A stretch of 64,000 nt of DNA from NCBI RefSeq assembly GCF_001550155.1, contig NZ_LRUF01000025.1, positions 146,646 through 210,645 of the forward strand. Reading direction: 5' to 3'. The notes below the pieces were generated by a model that made no database searches, was not told the origin of the DNA, and was given only the letters and a program-made list of their open reading frames with translations. Source of the stretch: Pseudoalteromonas arabiensis. Its GTDB lineage: Bacteria; Pseudomonadota; Gammaproteobacteria; Enterobacterales; Alteromonadaceae. The position numbers and the translations under genes are program-made. Of the stretch, positions 55,791 to 63,975 are shown one piece after another; within the stretch, counting starts at the first letter, position 1; every line of letters begins with the position of its first letter.

Positions 55791-56678
55791 TCAATATTTG
55801 CGTTCAACAATATAGTTGGCAAGCCTTGCCAGTTCACTCGTATCGAAATTAATCGCCTCTAAAGCTTGATGTGCCTGTGCGAGTAAATCTTGCGCTTTTT
55901 GCTTTGCGCCATCCAGTCCTAAAAGAGCGGGGTAGGTTGCTTTATTCGCTGCAATATCTGACCCTTGTGGTTTGCCAAGTGTTTCTGTATCTGCTTCGAC
56001 ATCTAGGATATCGTCTTGTACCTGAAAAGCCAGACCTATCGCTTGTCCAAACAAATTAAGCTGTTTTAATGTGTACTCGTCACATTGATTGGCACACAAT
56101 GCACCTAGGGTTATTGCACAATTAAGCAGTGCCCCTGTCTTTAGTTGATGAATACGCTCTAATTGTTCGACACTGATTTCATTATTCGTCGCACTAATGT
56201 CAAGCGCTTGACCACCTACCATACCTTCAATACCTGAGGCTTTGCTTAATGAGGCGATCATTTTTATTTGCTGCGCTGGCGGTACAGAAAAAGGATGATT
56301 GGCAATTAAGTCAAAGGCAAGTGTTTGTAGTGCATCACCTGCAAGAATAGCGTTTGCTTCACCATACACTATATGGCAAGTAGGGCGGCCACGTCGCAGA
56401 TCGTCATCATCCATTGCTGGTAAGTCATCATGAACTAGTGAATAGCTATGGATACACTCAATGGCTGCTGCAAGAATATCGAGGTCTTTTTTCTGTGCCC
56501 CCATCATCCTACCTGTTGCATAAACAAGGTATGGACGTAATCGTTTGCCGCCATTTAACACGCCATAATGAGTGGCTTCTTTTATTGTTTGTTCGGTATC
56601 TAAAGGCTGATCAAAATAGTGATTAAGTGTTGCTTCAACATCATTGCGCGCATCTTGCAGTTGGTCTATTAATTGCAC
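55791..56678 (-). CDS. ispA: Farnesyl diphosphate synthase (geranyltranstransferase)
   Basis: A 295-residue trans-prenyltransferase. The first aspartate-rich motif reads VHDDLPAMDDDDLRRG and the second QVQDDILDVEAD. GGKRLRPYLVYATG near the N-terminus binds diphosphate. It condenses IPP with DMAPP/GPP to farnesyl diphosphate for quinone and undecaprenol synthesis. It lies 5 bp after xseB. Confidence 0.97.
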   Translation of the reverse strand: MQLIDQLQDARNDVEATLNHYFDQPLDTEQTIKEATHYGVLNGGKRLRPYLVYATGRMMGAQKKDLDILAAAIECIHSYSLVHDDLPAMDDDDLRRGRPTCHIVYGEANAILAGDALQTLAFDLIANHPFSVPPAQQIKMIASLSKASGIEGMVGGQALDISATNNEISVEQLERIHQLKTGALLNCAITLGALCANQCDEYTLKQLNLFGQAIGLAFQVQDDILDVEADTETLGKPQGSDIAANKATYPALLGLDGAKQKAQDLLAQAHQALEAINFDTSELARLANYIVERKY

Positions 56679-56683
56679 TGAAA

Positions 56684-56926
56684 TTAGTCCAAATTTGAAT
56701 CGAAATTGCTCAGTGGAGCTTGGCTATCGTTACCCATAAGTATGGCAACTTTTTGTTCTGCTTGTTGTAGTTTACCTGATGAGGCATTAGCTAATGCAAT
56801 ACCACGTTCAAACTGCTTAAGAGATTGCTCTAATGACAAGTCACCCTGTTCCATTTGTACAACAATATTAGATAATTCATCCAAGGCTTCTTCAAAGCTC
56901 AAGTTTTCTGGTTTCTTCGCTGCCAT
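56684..56926 (-). CDS. xseB: Exodeoxyribonuclease VII small subunit
   Basis: An 80-residue protein matching E. coli XseB in length. It has the signature LSFEEALDELSNIVVQMEQG followed by LSLEQSLKQFERGIALA, a helical hairpin that binds the large subunit. The enzyme degrades single-stranded DNA. It is the first gene of the operon with ispA and dxs and is divergent from pomA. Confidence 0.96.
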   Translation of the reverse strand: MAAKKPENLSFEEALDELSNIVVQMEQGDLSLEQSLKQFERGIALANASSGKLQQAEQKVAILMGNDSQAPLSNFDSNLD

Positions 56927-57198
56927 AGTGGCCTCACTAGCTGATAGAAAGTGAGGCCAATTTTAGGGGGAATGCTAAACTAGGTCAAAGAATGATGTGT
57001 TTTTTTACGCATAAAGCAACGCCAATATGTTATTTTTACGCTTTTAGACACAAGATAAACTTGTAGCTTGAGAAACTTACATTAAAATAAAATTAATTCA
57101 TTTAATGATTTAAGTATTTCAATTGCTTGCCGATAAGCAGTTAATAATAAAAATTTGATGCCTTAGGGTATCGTGCAATTGTTCCTCTGGAGGGGTAT
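56927..57198. other. Divergent intergenic region xseB / pomA
   Basis: 272 bp, AT-rich between 57060 and 57160. It must hold promoters for both directions. CTGGAGGGG (57187-57195) is the pomA ribosome site. I see no clear flagellar sigma-28 promoter, palindrome or hairpin. Confidence 0.4.
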
Positions 57199-57966
57199 GT
57201 GGATTTAGCAACCATAATAGGTATTCTTGGTGCCATAGGCTTAATTGCTATGTCGATGGTGTTAAGTAGTGATGGCCAAGTTGCAATGTTTTATAACACC
57301 CCTTCGGTGGTCATTGTATTTGGCGGCTCTATTTTCATTGTGTTGTCAAACTTTACTATGGGTCAGTTTTTGGGCATAGGTAAAGTTGCCGCGAAAGCTT
57401 TCATGTTCAAGATAGAATCTCCAGAAGAGCTAATAGAGAAAGCTGTAGAGTTAGCAGACTCAGCCCGTAAAGGTGGTTTTTTAGCACTCGAAGAAGCTGA
57501 AATTCCTAATGGCTTTATGCGCAAGGGCGTTGATATGCTCGTCGATGGTCATGACGCCGATGTGGTTCGTGCTACCTTGCAAAAAGATATCGCACTTACT
57601 GCCACTCGTCACGAGCATGGCGCGGGACTATTTAAATCGTTAGCCGACATAGCTCCTGCAATGGGTATGATAGGCACGCTAATTGGTCTTGTTGCCATGT
57701 TATCAAATATGGACGATCCTAAAGCTATCGGTCCTGCGATGGCCGTTGCACTATTAACGACATTATATGGCGCGTTCTTAGCGAATGTGGTTGCTATTCC
57801 AATTCAGGTAAAACTAGAGCTACGCAAAGACGAAGAGGCTCTTAACCAACGCTTAATTCTCGACGCGGTACTGGGTATTCAAGATGGTCAAAACCCGAAA
57901 GTAATAGAAGGTATCTTGAAAAACTACTTAGCAGAGTCTAAACGAAAAGTGGATACTGAGGAGTAA
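57199..57966 (+). CDS. pomA: Flagellar stator protein PomA (sodium type)
   Basis: A 255-residue membrane protein starting at GTG 57199; an overlapping ATG at 57197 is in another frame and stops at once. Four transmembrane helices are visible (about residues 2-22, 33-53, 150-170 and 182-202). The ion-channel region reads LADIAPAMGMIGTLIGLVAM. The start DLATIIGILGAIGLIAMSM and the overall length are those of PomA, the sodium-driven MotA homologue of Vibrio and relatives. It forms the stator channel with PomB, encoded two bases downstream. Confidence 0.95.
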   Translation: MDLATIIGILGAIGLIAMSMVLSSDGQVAMFYNTPSVVIVFGGSIFIVLSNFTMGQFLGIGKVAAKAFMFKIESPEELIEKAVELADSARKGGFLALEEAEIPNGFMRKGVDMLVDGHDADVVRATLQKDIALTATRHEHGAGLFKSLADIAPAMGMIGTLIGLVAMLSNMDDPKAIGPAMAVALLTTLYGAFLANVVAIPIQVKLELRKDEEALNQRLILDAVLGIQDGQNPKVIEGILKNYLAESKRKVDTEE

Positions 57967-57968
57967 GC

Positions 57969-58892
57969 ATGTCTGATCAAGAGTGCAAATGTCCACCTCC
58001 GGGTTTACCAGCTTGGATGGGAACCTTCGCAGATTTAATGTCACTGTTAATGTGCTTCTTTGTACTCTTGCTTGCCTTTTCTGAAATGGATGTCCTTAAA
58101 TTTAAGCAAATTGCCGGCTCAATGAAGTTTGCTTTTGGTGTACAAAACAAAATTGAAGTAAAAGACATCCCAAAAGGAACTTCAGTAATAGCCATGGAGT
58201 TTACGCCGGGTAAACCCGAGCCTACGCCTATCGAAACAATTCAACAACAAACGGTTGAAATGACCCAGCAGATGTTGGAATTCCAAGCCGGTGATGAAAG
58301 CTCAGCAGGTGGACGTCAAGAGCAGCGTGGTAATAAGCGTGGCGGTGAGTCTCAAAGTACAGCGCAAGAACAAGCGATGGATCAATCTATTTCCGCTGCG
58401 AATCAAGAACAAACCAACGAGCTTGTGAAGAAAATTGCGCAACAACTTGAACAACAGATTATTGATGGGGCGATTGAACTAGAGTCTTTAGGCCAGCAAA
58501 TTATTATTCGTATTCGGGAAAATGGCTCATTTCCTTCAGGGAGTGCGTTCTTACAGCCTAAATTTAAACCAATTATTCGAGATATTGCAACCTTGCTAAA
58601 AGACGTGCCTGGCGAAATAACGGTATCTGGTCACACTGATGATTTTCAGGTTTCCAATGAGTTATATACCAATAATTGGGATTTATCTTCAAAGCGTGCA
58701 GTTGCAGTTGCAAGTGAAATGGAAAAAGCCCCAGGTTTCGATAAATCGAGAATGGTCGTAGTGGGCCATGCTGAAACGAGGCCACTTGTTCCCAATGTTA
58801 CCGATGAAGATAGAAGGCGTAACCGTCGCGTCGAAATCTCAATTATGCAAGGCAAGGCGCAAGAGTCGGATCCTATTGATGTAAGACCCTAA
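57969..58892 (+). CDS. pomB: Flagellar stator protein PomB/MotB
   Basis: A 307-residue protein with one TM helix (about residues 18-42). The ion-binding Asp is in GTFADLMSLLMCFFVLLLAF (residue 22), in which the C-rich helix resembles sodium-type PomB. A polar, Gln-rich linker follows (about 95-145). The C-terminal OmpA-like peptidoglycan-binding domain contains TVSGHTDDFQVSNELYTNNW and NRRVEISI. It anchors the stator to the cell wall. It is co-transcribed with pomA. Confidence 0.95.
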   Translation: MSDQECKCPPPGLPAWMGTFADLMSLLMCFFVLLLAFSEMDVLKFKQIAGSMKFAFGVQNKIEVKDIPKGTSVIAMEFTPGKPEPTPIETIQQQTVEMTQQMLEFQAGDESSAGGRQEQRGNKRGGESQSTAQEQAMDQSISAANQEQTNELVKKIAQQLEQQIIDGAIELESLGQQIIIRIRENGSFPSGSAFLQPKFKPIIRDIATLLKDVPGEITVSGHTDDFQVSNELYTNNWDLSSKRAVAVASEMEKAPGFDKSRMVVVGHAETRPLVPNVTDEDRRRNRRVEISIMQGKAQESDPIDVRP

Positions 58893-58937
58893 ATCAGTTA
58901 CAGTTACAATTAGTTAAAGAATGTAATGGGTATAAGA

Positions 58938-59009
58938 ATGAAAAAGCTCGATAAATATTGCTACCTGCCAGGTAACGGTGATGGTAACGATGGTAAAACA
59001 GAAAACTGA
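58938..59009 (+). CDS. Possible 23-residue peptide, Gly/Asn/Asp-rich
   Basis: A short ORF starting at ATG 58938 encodes a 23-residue peptide. It begins MKKLDKYCYLPGN, continues GDGNDGK and ends TEN before a TGA at 59007-59009. GGG lies about 7 bases upstream, a weak ribosome site. It sits 45 bp after pomB and 15 bp before a membrane-protein gene in the same direction. The basic N-terminus, single Cys and repeated Gly-Asn/Asp pattern are unusual for random sequence, but nothing proves translation. I do not recognise a family. Confidence 0.3.
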   Translation: MKKLDKYCYLPGNGDGNDGKTEN

Positions 59010-59024
59010 TTAAGGTCGTTACTC

Positions 59025-59516
59025 GTGCCTGATTGGTTCAACTCTTTTATTGTTATATTAAGTAATAGCTGGGTGTTCATTCTGAGCCCAGCTATTTTTG
59101 TTTTTTATATCAGAAATGATTGGCTCGCCTTCAGGTTTTCTGTAATAACCGCTAGTTTTTTTCTATATGGCACTCTTATCCATTCAAGCCTGAGTGAGTT
59201 TGATGACATCTTTGTTTGGCGTTACGTTGTATGGGCATTTAATGACATAGCATGGATGGCCATCATTGCTTATCTTGGTATAAAAGATAAGGTTTATCTT
59301 TGGCAGAGCGTACTAGGGCAGTTAGTTGTTGTAATGGCACCCATATTACAACTATTTCGCGTAATTGATATTCACTTATGGGATTTATCGTATAGCACAT
59401 ATATGTATAAAACCTTACTCCCTGTTATTAATATAGGCACCGTAGTTGTATGTTATTTGCCTATGATTTATTTATTTACCCGTCGCAATAGGCTCGCCGA
59501 GACCATTCCTAAGTAA
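59025..59516 (+). CDS. Multi-pass membrane protein, unknown function
   Basis: A 163-residue protein starting at GTG 59025 with AAGG nine bases before. About five hydrophobic helices can be seen, for example SWVFILSPAIFVFYI, FSVITASFFLYGTLI, DIAWMAIIAYLGI, VLGQLVVVMAPILQLF and VINIGTVVVCYLPMIYLF. The C-terminus TRRNRLAETIPK is basic and likely cytoplasmic. I do not recognise a family. It follows a possible 23-residue peptide gene and precedes topB, from which it is separated by a LexA box. Confidence 0.7.
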   Translation: MPDWFNSFIVILSNSWVFILSPAIFVFYIRNDWLAFRFSVITASFFLYGTLIHSSLSEFDDIFVWRYVVWAFNDIAWMAIIAYLGIKDKVYLWQSVLGQLVVVMAPILQLFRVIDIHLWDLSYSTYMYKTLLPVINIGTVVVCYLPMIYLFTRRNRLAETIPK

Positions 59517-59533
59517 AAAATGCTGTGTTAGAC

Positions 59534-59553
59534 TACTGTTTATAAAAACAGTA
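59534..59553. promoter_or_regulatory. LexA (SOS) box upstream of topB
   Basis: TACTGTTTATAAAAACAGTA fits the full LexA consensus TACTGT-N8-ACAGTA with both outer TA pairs. It ends 14 bp before the topB ATG, almost the same spacing as the dinB box (12 bp). It could alternatively form a weak 7-bp hairpin, but it is AT-rich and lacks a T-run. Confidence 0.8.
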
Positions 59554-59567
59554 TTTAGTGTTGCGTT

Positions 59568-61478
59568 ATGAAACTTTACATTGCCGAAAAGCCGTCCCTT
59601 GCACGAGCCATTGCTGATGCACTACCAAAACCACAAAAAAAGCAGGAAGGTTATATTGAGCTTGCTAATGGTGATTGTGTTTCTTGGTGTATTGGTCATT
59701 TGCTTGAACAAGCTGAGCCTGACGATTACGATGCAAGTTTTAAAAAGTGGCGATTTGAGCACTTACCTATCGTGCCTGAACAATGGCAGTTAAAACCTAA
59801 AGCAAAAACACGCAAACAACTCACCGTATTAAAAAAGCTGATTAAGCAAGCGAGTATAATCATCCATGCTGGTGACCCTGACCGTGAAGGCCAGTTATTG
59901 GTAGATGAAGTAATTGAACAGGTAAAACTAAGCCAAGCTAAAAAACAGCAAATCCAGCGGCTCTTAATAAGCGACTTAAACTTAAGTGCAGTTAAAAAAG
60001 CGCTGAATAATTTAAAGTCGAATCGCGATTTTATTCCTTTGAGCGTATCAGCCTTAGCTCGCTCACGTGCCGATTGGTTATTTGGCATGAATTTAACGCG
60101 AGCTTATACGCTTGCTGGGCAAAAAGCAGGGTTTGGTAATGTGTTGTCTGTAGGTCGTGTTCAAACACCTATTTTAGGGCTAGTTGTAAATCGCGATAAT
60201 GAAATAGCTAACTTTGTAGCAAAACCTTTCTACGAAGTTTTGGCTCATCTCGAAACAGAGCAGCAGCAAACATTTTCTGCTAAGTGGCAACCAAGTAAAG
60301 CATGCGAGCCCTATCAAGATGAAGAAGGTAGAGTATTACATAGAGGACTTGCTGAAAATGTTGTGTCACGAATTACTAATCAACCAGCTAAGGTGGTTGA
60401 GCTTGAGCAAAAACAAAAAAAACAACAAGCGCCGTTACCTTATAACTTGTCGGCTTTACAAATTGATGCGGCAAAAGCGTTTTCTATGCCAGCACAAAAG
60501 GTGCTAGATACCTGTCAAAGCTTGTATGAGCGTCATAAGTTAATTACGTATCCTCGTTCAGATAATCGCTATTTACCAAAAGAGCATCATAAAGATGCAG
60601 CGAGTATTATTGCCGCTATCGCCAATAATGAAGGTCAAGCAAGTGAAGCTTGCAAGCAAGCTGATACCAGTAAGCGGAGTAAATGTTTTAATGACAACAA
60701 GGTTGCAGCTCACCACGCTATTGTTCCTACCGAAAAACAGCTACGCTCAGCATCATTAAATAGCGAAGAACAAAAAATCTATCGATTGATCTGTCGTCAT
60801 TATTTAATTCAGTTTTATCCAGACTATGTGTTTAACGAAACCAAAGTAACGGTTGAAATTGCGGGTGGGCTTTTTAAAGCTGCTGCTAAGCAAGATATTA
60901 GCTTAGGCTTTAAAACATTAATGGGTAAAACAAAGTTAAAAGATGAGCAAACCTTACCTGCACTTGAAAAAGGTCAGCCGCTACATTGCAATCAAGGTGA
61001 AGTGGTAGACAAAATGACGACACCGCCAGCGCATTTTACTGATGCTACCTTATTGAGTGCTATGACAGGCATCAGCCGCTATGTGAAAGACCCAGAAATT
61101 AAAAAGATCCTTAAAGAAACTGATGGCTTAGGCACTGAGGCTACACGGGCTGGTATTCTTGAGCTTTTATTTAAACGCCGCTTTTTAGAGCGTCAAGGTA
61201 AAAACATTCTAGCTACCGCAACAGGCAAAGCTCTCATAAGTACATTACCAGAGCAGCTTGCTAGCCCTGACTTAACAGCTAAGTGGGAAGCATCGTTAGG
61301 GAATATAGCTGAGCAACATATGAGTTATCAGCAATTTTTAACGCCATTACTGACTGAGTTACATGCTTTAGTTGAGCAAGCTAAGCAGTGCGACAGCCAA
61401 GTCTTTGCCCAGTTACCAAAAACGCCGCAAAAGCGACGTTTTAAAAGAAAAGCTAAGCCCAGAACTAAGTCAGCCTAA
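59568..61478 (+). CDS. topB: DNA topoisomerase III
   Basis: A 636-residue type IA topoisomerase (E. coli TopB has 653). The TOPRIM domain starts MKLYIAEKPSLARAIADALP and includes IIHAGDPDREGQLLVDEV. The catalytic Tyr is in KLITYPRSDNRYLP, and VGRVQTPILGLVVNRD is conserved. It ends in a strongly basic tail (KRRFKRKAKPRTKSA) for DNA binding. It decatenates DNA and resolves recombination intermediates with RecQ. A near-perfect LexA box lies 14 bp upstream, which suggests SOS induction. Its stop is one base from the convergent amidohydrolase stop. Confidence 0.96.
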   Translation: MKLYIAEKPSLARAIADALPKPQKKQEGYIELANGDCVSWCIGHLLEQAEPDDYDASFKKWRFEHLPIVPEQWQLKPKAKTRKQLTVLKKLIKQASIIIHAGDPDREGQLLVDEVIEQVKLSQAKKQQIQRLLISDLNLSAVKKALNNLKSNRDFIPLSVSALARSRADWLFGMNLTRAYTLAGQKAGFGNVLSVGRVQTPILGLVVNRDNEIANFVAKPFYEVLAHLETEQQQTFSAKWQPSKACEPYQDEEGRVLHRGLAENVVSRITNQPAKVVELEQKQKKQQAPLPYNLSALQIDAAKAFSMPAQKVLDTCQSLYERHKLITYPRSDNRYLPKEHHKDAASIIAAIANNEGQASEACKQADTSKRSKCFNDNKVAAHHAIVPTEKQLRSASLNSEEQKIYRLICRHYLIQFYPDYVFNETKVTVEIAGGLFKAAAKQDISLGFKTLMGKTKLKDEQTLPALEKGQPLHCNQGEVVDKMTTPPAHFTDATLLSAMTGISRYVKDPEIKKILKETDGLGTEATRAGILELLFKRRFLERQGKNILATATGKALISTLPEQLASPDLTAKWEASLGNIAEQHMSYQQFLTPLLTELHALVEQAKQCDSQVFAQLPKTPQKRRFKRKAKPRTKSA

Positions 61479-61479
61479 A

Positions 61480-62793
61480 CTACTGTTTGTTGAATAGGGC
61501 AACCGCGGCATTACTCATCGCTGTAATCCCAGTAGGGAGCGCCTTTTTGTAATCAGGTGCAAACTTACTTGAGTGTAAAGAAGGTAATGTTGCACCAGAT
61601 TGCATCGCCGCATCATACTGACTAGGCTCAACACCCCCTAACCAAAATAAAGTAATTGGAATATTCTTATCTGTACGTCCGTATAAACCAAAGTCTTCGC
61701 CGGCCATGACTGCTTCTGTTTCAAGTACATTGTCTGCACCAATCGCATTAGCAATTGCTGAACGCACTAAGTTGGTTTGCTCAGGGTTATTATAAGTAGA
61801 TGGAATAGATTCATCTTCATGCACATACACTTCGGGCGCTAAGCTTTCATCAAGTCCTGCACTTAATGCAATCCCTTTAGAGATACGTTTAATTGCTGCG
61901 ATTTGTTGTAATCGCACTTCAGGGTTATAACTACGAAGCGTTAATTGCAGTTTAACTTCATCTGAAATGACATTGTGTTTAGAGCCACCGTGAATTGAGC
62001 CAACAGTGATCACTGATGGCTCTAATGGTGACAATTCTCGGCTAGTAATCGTTTGTAGTGCTAACACAATCCGCGAAGCAATCACAACAGGGTCAATGGT
62101 TGTGTGTGGGTAAGCACCGTGACCACCTTTTCCTTTTACAGTAATATCAACTGAGTCAACACTTGCCATTGTGTACTCATTTTTCATGCTGATTTTACCA
62201 GCTGGAACACTGGCACTGACATGTAAAGCAATTACGTGGTCAGGCGTAGGGTACTTGGTAAAAAGTCCTTCTTTAAGCATTGCTTTTGCACCACCGCCTA
62301 CTTCTTCAGCGGGTTGTGCGACCATCATTAATGTACCTTGCCACTGATCTTTGTGTGTCATTAACTGTTGGGCTGTGCCAATAAACGAACTCATGTGAAT
62401 ATCATGACCACAGCCATGCATTACACCGACAGTTGAGCCTTCGTCGTTTGTAACCGTTACTTTTGAAGCGTACGGTTTACCAGTTTGTTCAACAATGGGT
62501 AAGCCATCTGTATCGGTACGGATCATCACAGTTGGTCCAGTACCATTTTTGTAAATACCAACTACGCCATAGCCACCTACATTATCAGTAACCTCAAAGC
62601 CAAGTTTAGTAAGTCGTTTTGCTAATTTCTTACCTGTTTGTTTTTCATGATAAGAAAGCTCTGGAGATTGATGTAAATCTAAGTAAAGCTTTTCAATCTC
62701 TGGCATGGTTTTCTGAAGATTTAAATCTAAGCTTGTTGCTTGTGTTATGGGAGTAAGAAATAATAACGCAGCAGATATAACTGATAATTTCAT
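61480..62793 (-). CDS. Secreted M20-family amidohydrolase (peptidase or N-acyl amino acid hydrolase)
   Basis: A 437-residue periplasmic enzyme. The signal peptide spans about residues 1-19 (ending TQATS). The dimetal site includes GVMHGCGHDIHMS and AEEVGGGAKAM, and the lid dimerisation domain (about 215-330) has GGHGAYPHTTIDPV. A last ligand His is in LPSLHSSKFAPD. The family (HipO/AmhX/AbgB-like) removes acyl groups from amino acids or cleaves dipeptides; the substrate cannot be told. Its 3' end is next to that of topB, with no room for a terminator. Confidence 0.92.
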   Translation of the reverse strand: MKLSVISAALLFLTPITQATSLDLNLQKTMPEIEKLYLDLHQSPELSYHEKQTGKKLAKRLTKLGFEVTDNVGGYGVVGIYKNGTGPTVMIRTDTDGLPIVEQTGKPYASKVTVTNDEGSTVGVMHGCGHDIHMSSFIGTAQQLMTHKDQWQGTLMMVAQPAEEVGGGAKAMLKEGLFTKYPTPDHVIALHVSASVPAGKISMKNEYTMASVDSVDITVKGKGGHGAYPHTTIDPVVIASRIVLALQTITSRELSPLEPSVITVGSIHGGSKHNVISDEVKLQLTLRSYNPEVRLQQIAAIKRISKGIALSAGLDESLAPEVYVHEDESIPSTYNNPEQTNLVRSAIANAIGADNVLETEAVMAGEDFGLYGRTDKNIPITLFWLGGVEPSQYDAAMQSGATLPSLHSSKFAPDYKKALPTGITAMSNAAVALFNKQ

Positions 62794-62876
62794 AATGACC
62801 TCGACTGAATGGGCTTGTAATTGTTATGTTTGTCACCATATAAAAACCTAAATACTTATATAGTGCAATTGATCAA

Positions 62877-63734
62877 ATGAATAATATGGTAAATGTTACT
62901 CCACAGAATTTACAGCAAGTACTGGGTGAGACCTCAGCCGAAAAATTAGTTTTACTAACTTTCTACTCTGCGCAAAACCCAGAGTGTCATCAGCAAGCTG
63001 TTATTTTAGAAAAAATCGCACATGAATACGGTGAGCATTTATTAGTAGCGACATTAGACTGTGACGTTGAGCAAGCTCTTGCAGCGCAACTTGCACAGCA
63101 AATTGGTTTGCAAGCATTACCAACGCTTGTGATGTTAAAAGATTCTGCGCCTGTAGATATGTTACCGGGTGCTCAAACAGAACAGCAAATTCGTGATGCG
63201 CTAGCAAAGCATTTACCAGCCCAGCACGAGTTATTACTTGAACAAGCTAAGCAAGCGTTAATTAATCAAGATTTAAATAATGCGTTTAATTATGCAAAGC
63301 AGGCTTATGAGCTTGATCCGAGCCATACGCGTGTAAAATTAGTATTAGCTGATATTTGTATTCAAATTCATAAATTAGAAGATGCACAAGCATTACTAGA
63401 TTCAGTGGCAGAGAATGAACGTGATGCGTATTTCACAAATATTCAAGCAAAGTGTGAACAAGCATTAGCTGCAACAGACTCTCCAGAAATAAAAGCACTG
63501 CAAGCTAAAGTTGAAAAATACCCAAATGATTTAGAGATAAAAGTAGAGTTAAGCAATGCGCTTAATAATGCGGGTCGCAAAGAAGAAGCGTTAGAGGTGT
63601 TATTTAATGTGCTTAAAAAAGATCTTAACTACGCAGATGCAAAACCAAGCTATCTAGAAATCATTGCCTCTTTACCTGATGGCGATGCATTGGCGTCTAA
63701 GTATCGCCGTAAACTATATAGTATCTTGTACTAA
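62877..63734 (+). CDS. cnoX: Thioredoxin-like co-chaperone (CnoX/YbbN type)
   Basis: A 285-residue protein, the length of E. coli YbbN (284). The N-terminal thioredoxin-fold domain (about 1-108) has SAQNPEC in place of the CGPC active site, so it keeps only the second cysteine. The C-terminal part (about 115-285) is made of TPR-like helical repeats, for example NNAFNYAKQAYELDPSHTRV and NAGRKEEALEVLFNVLKKD. CnoX works with chaperonin and DnaK to protect proteins during bleach stress in E. coli. The ATG at 62877 has no strong ribosome site; an ATG at 62886 is possible. Confidence 0.9.
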   Translation: MNNMVNVTPQNLQQVLGETSAEKLVLLTFYSAQNPECHQQAVILEKIAHEYGEHLLVATLDCDVEQALAAQLAQQIGLQALPTLVMLKDSAPVDMLPGAQTEQQIRDALAKHLPAQHELLLEQAKQALINQDLNNAFNYAKQAYELDPSHTRVKLVLADICIQIHKLEDAQALLDSVAENERDAYFTNIQAKCEQALAATDSPEIKALQAKVEKYPNDLEIKVELSNALNNAGRKEEALEVLFNVLKKDLNYADAKPSYLEIIASLPDGDALASKYRRKLYSILY

Positions 63735-63750
63735 TCCATCATTGATTGAT

Positions 63751-63782
63751 AAAAGCGCCATTAAAAATAGTGGCGCTTTTTT
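63751..63782 (+). terminator. Rho-independent terminator after the CnoX-like gene
   Basis: AAAAGCGCCA (63751-63760) and TGGCGCTTTT (63771-63780) form a 10-bp stem with a 10-base loop, followed by further Ts. It isolates the gene from the rRNA promoter downstream. Confidence 0.9.
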
Positions 63783-63936
63783 ATTTAAAAACTTGCGTAT
63801 TACCTAATATCGATAATACTTAAGATCCTCTCGAGAAAAGTTGGCTGTATTTTGTACAGTAAACTGTGTTTTTTACTGCCTTTAGCTTGTTTTTTGCGCG
63901 AAAGGTGAGTTTTTAGTGTTTTTCTATAAAAAGTGC

Positions 63937-63975
63937 TTGCGTTAAAAATCCATCTCCCTATAATGCGCATCCACT
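63937..63975 (+). promoter_or_regulatory. rRNA operon P1-type promoter
   Basis: A -35-like TTGCGT (63937-63942), 16-bp spacer and perfect -10 TATAAT (63959-63964) are followed by a GC-rich GCGC discriminator. The stretch CTCCCTATAATGCGC and, just downstream, CCACTGACACGG are almost identical to the E. coli rrn P1 core. An AT-rich segment upstream (63909-63932) could be an UP element. An rrn operon transcribed rightward should start within a few hundred bases beyond the window. Confidence 0.85.

Noticed and set aside
57197..57208. ATG two bases upstream of the pomA GTG
   Set aside because: In another frame it hits TAG after three codons; the GTG has the right spacing to GGAGG.
63845..63859. 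CTGT-N7-ACAG resembling a LexA box upstream of the rRNA promoter
   Set aside because: The spacer is 7 rather than 8 bases, which does not fit LexA, and an rRNA operon is not an SOS target.
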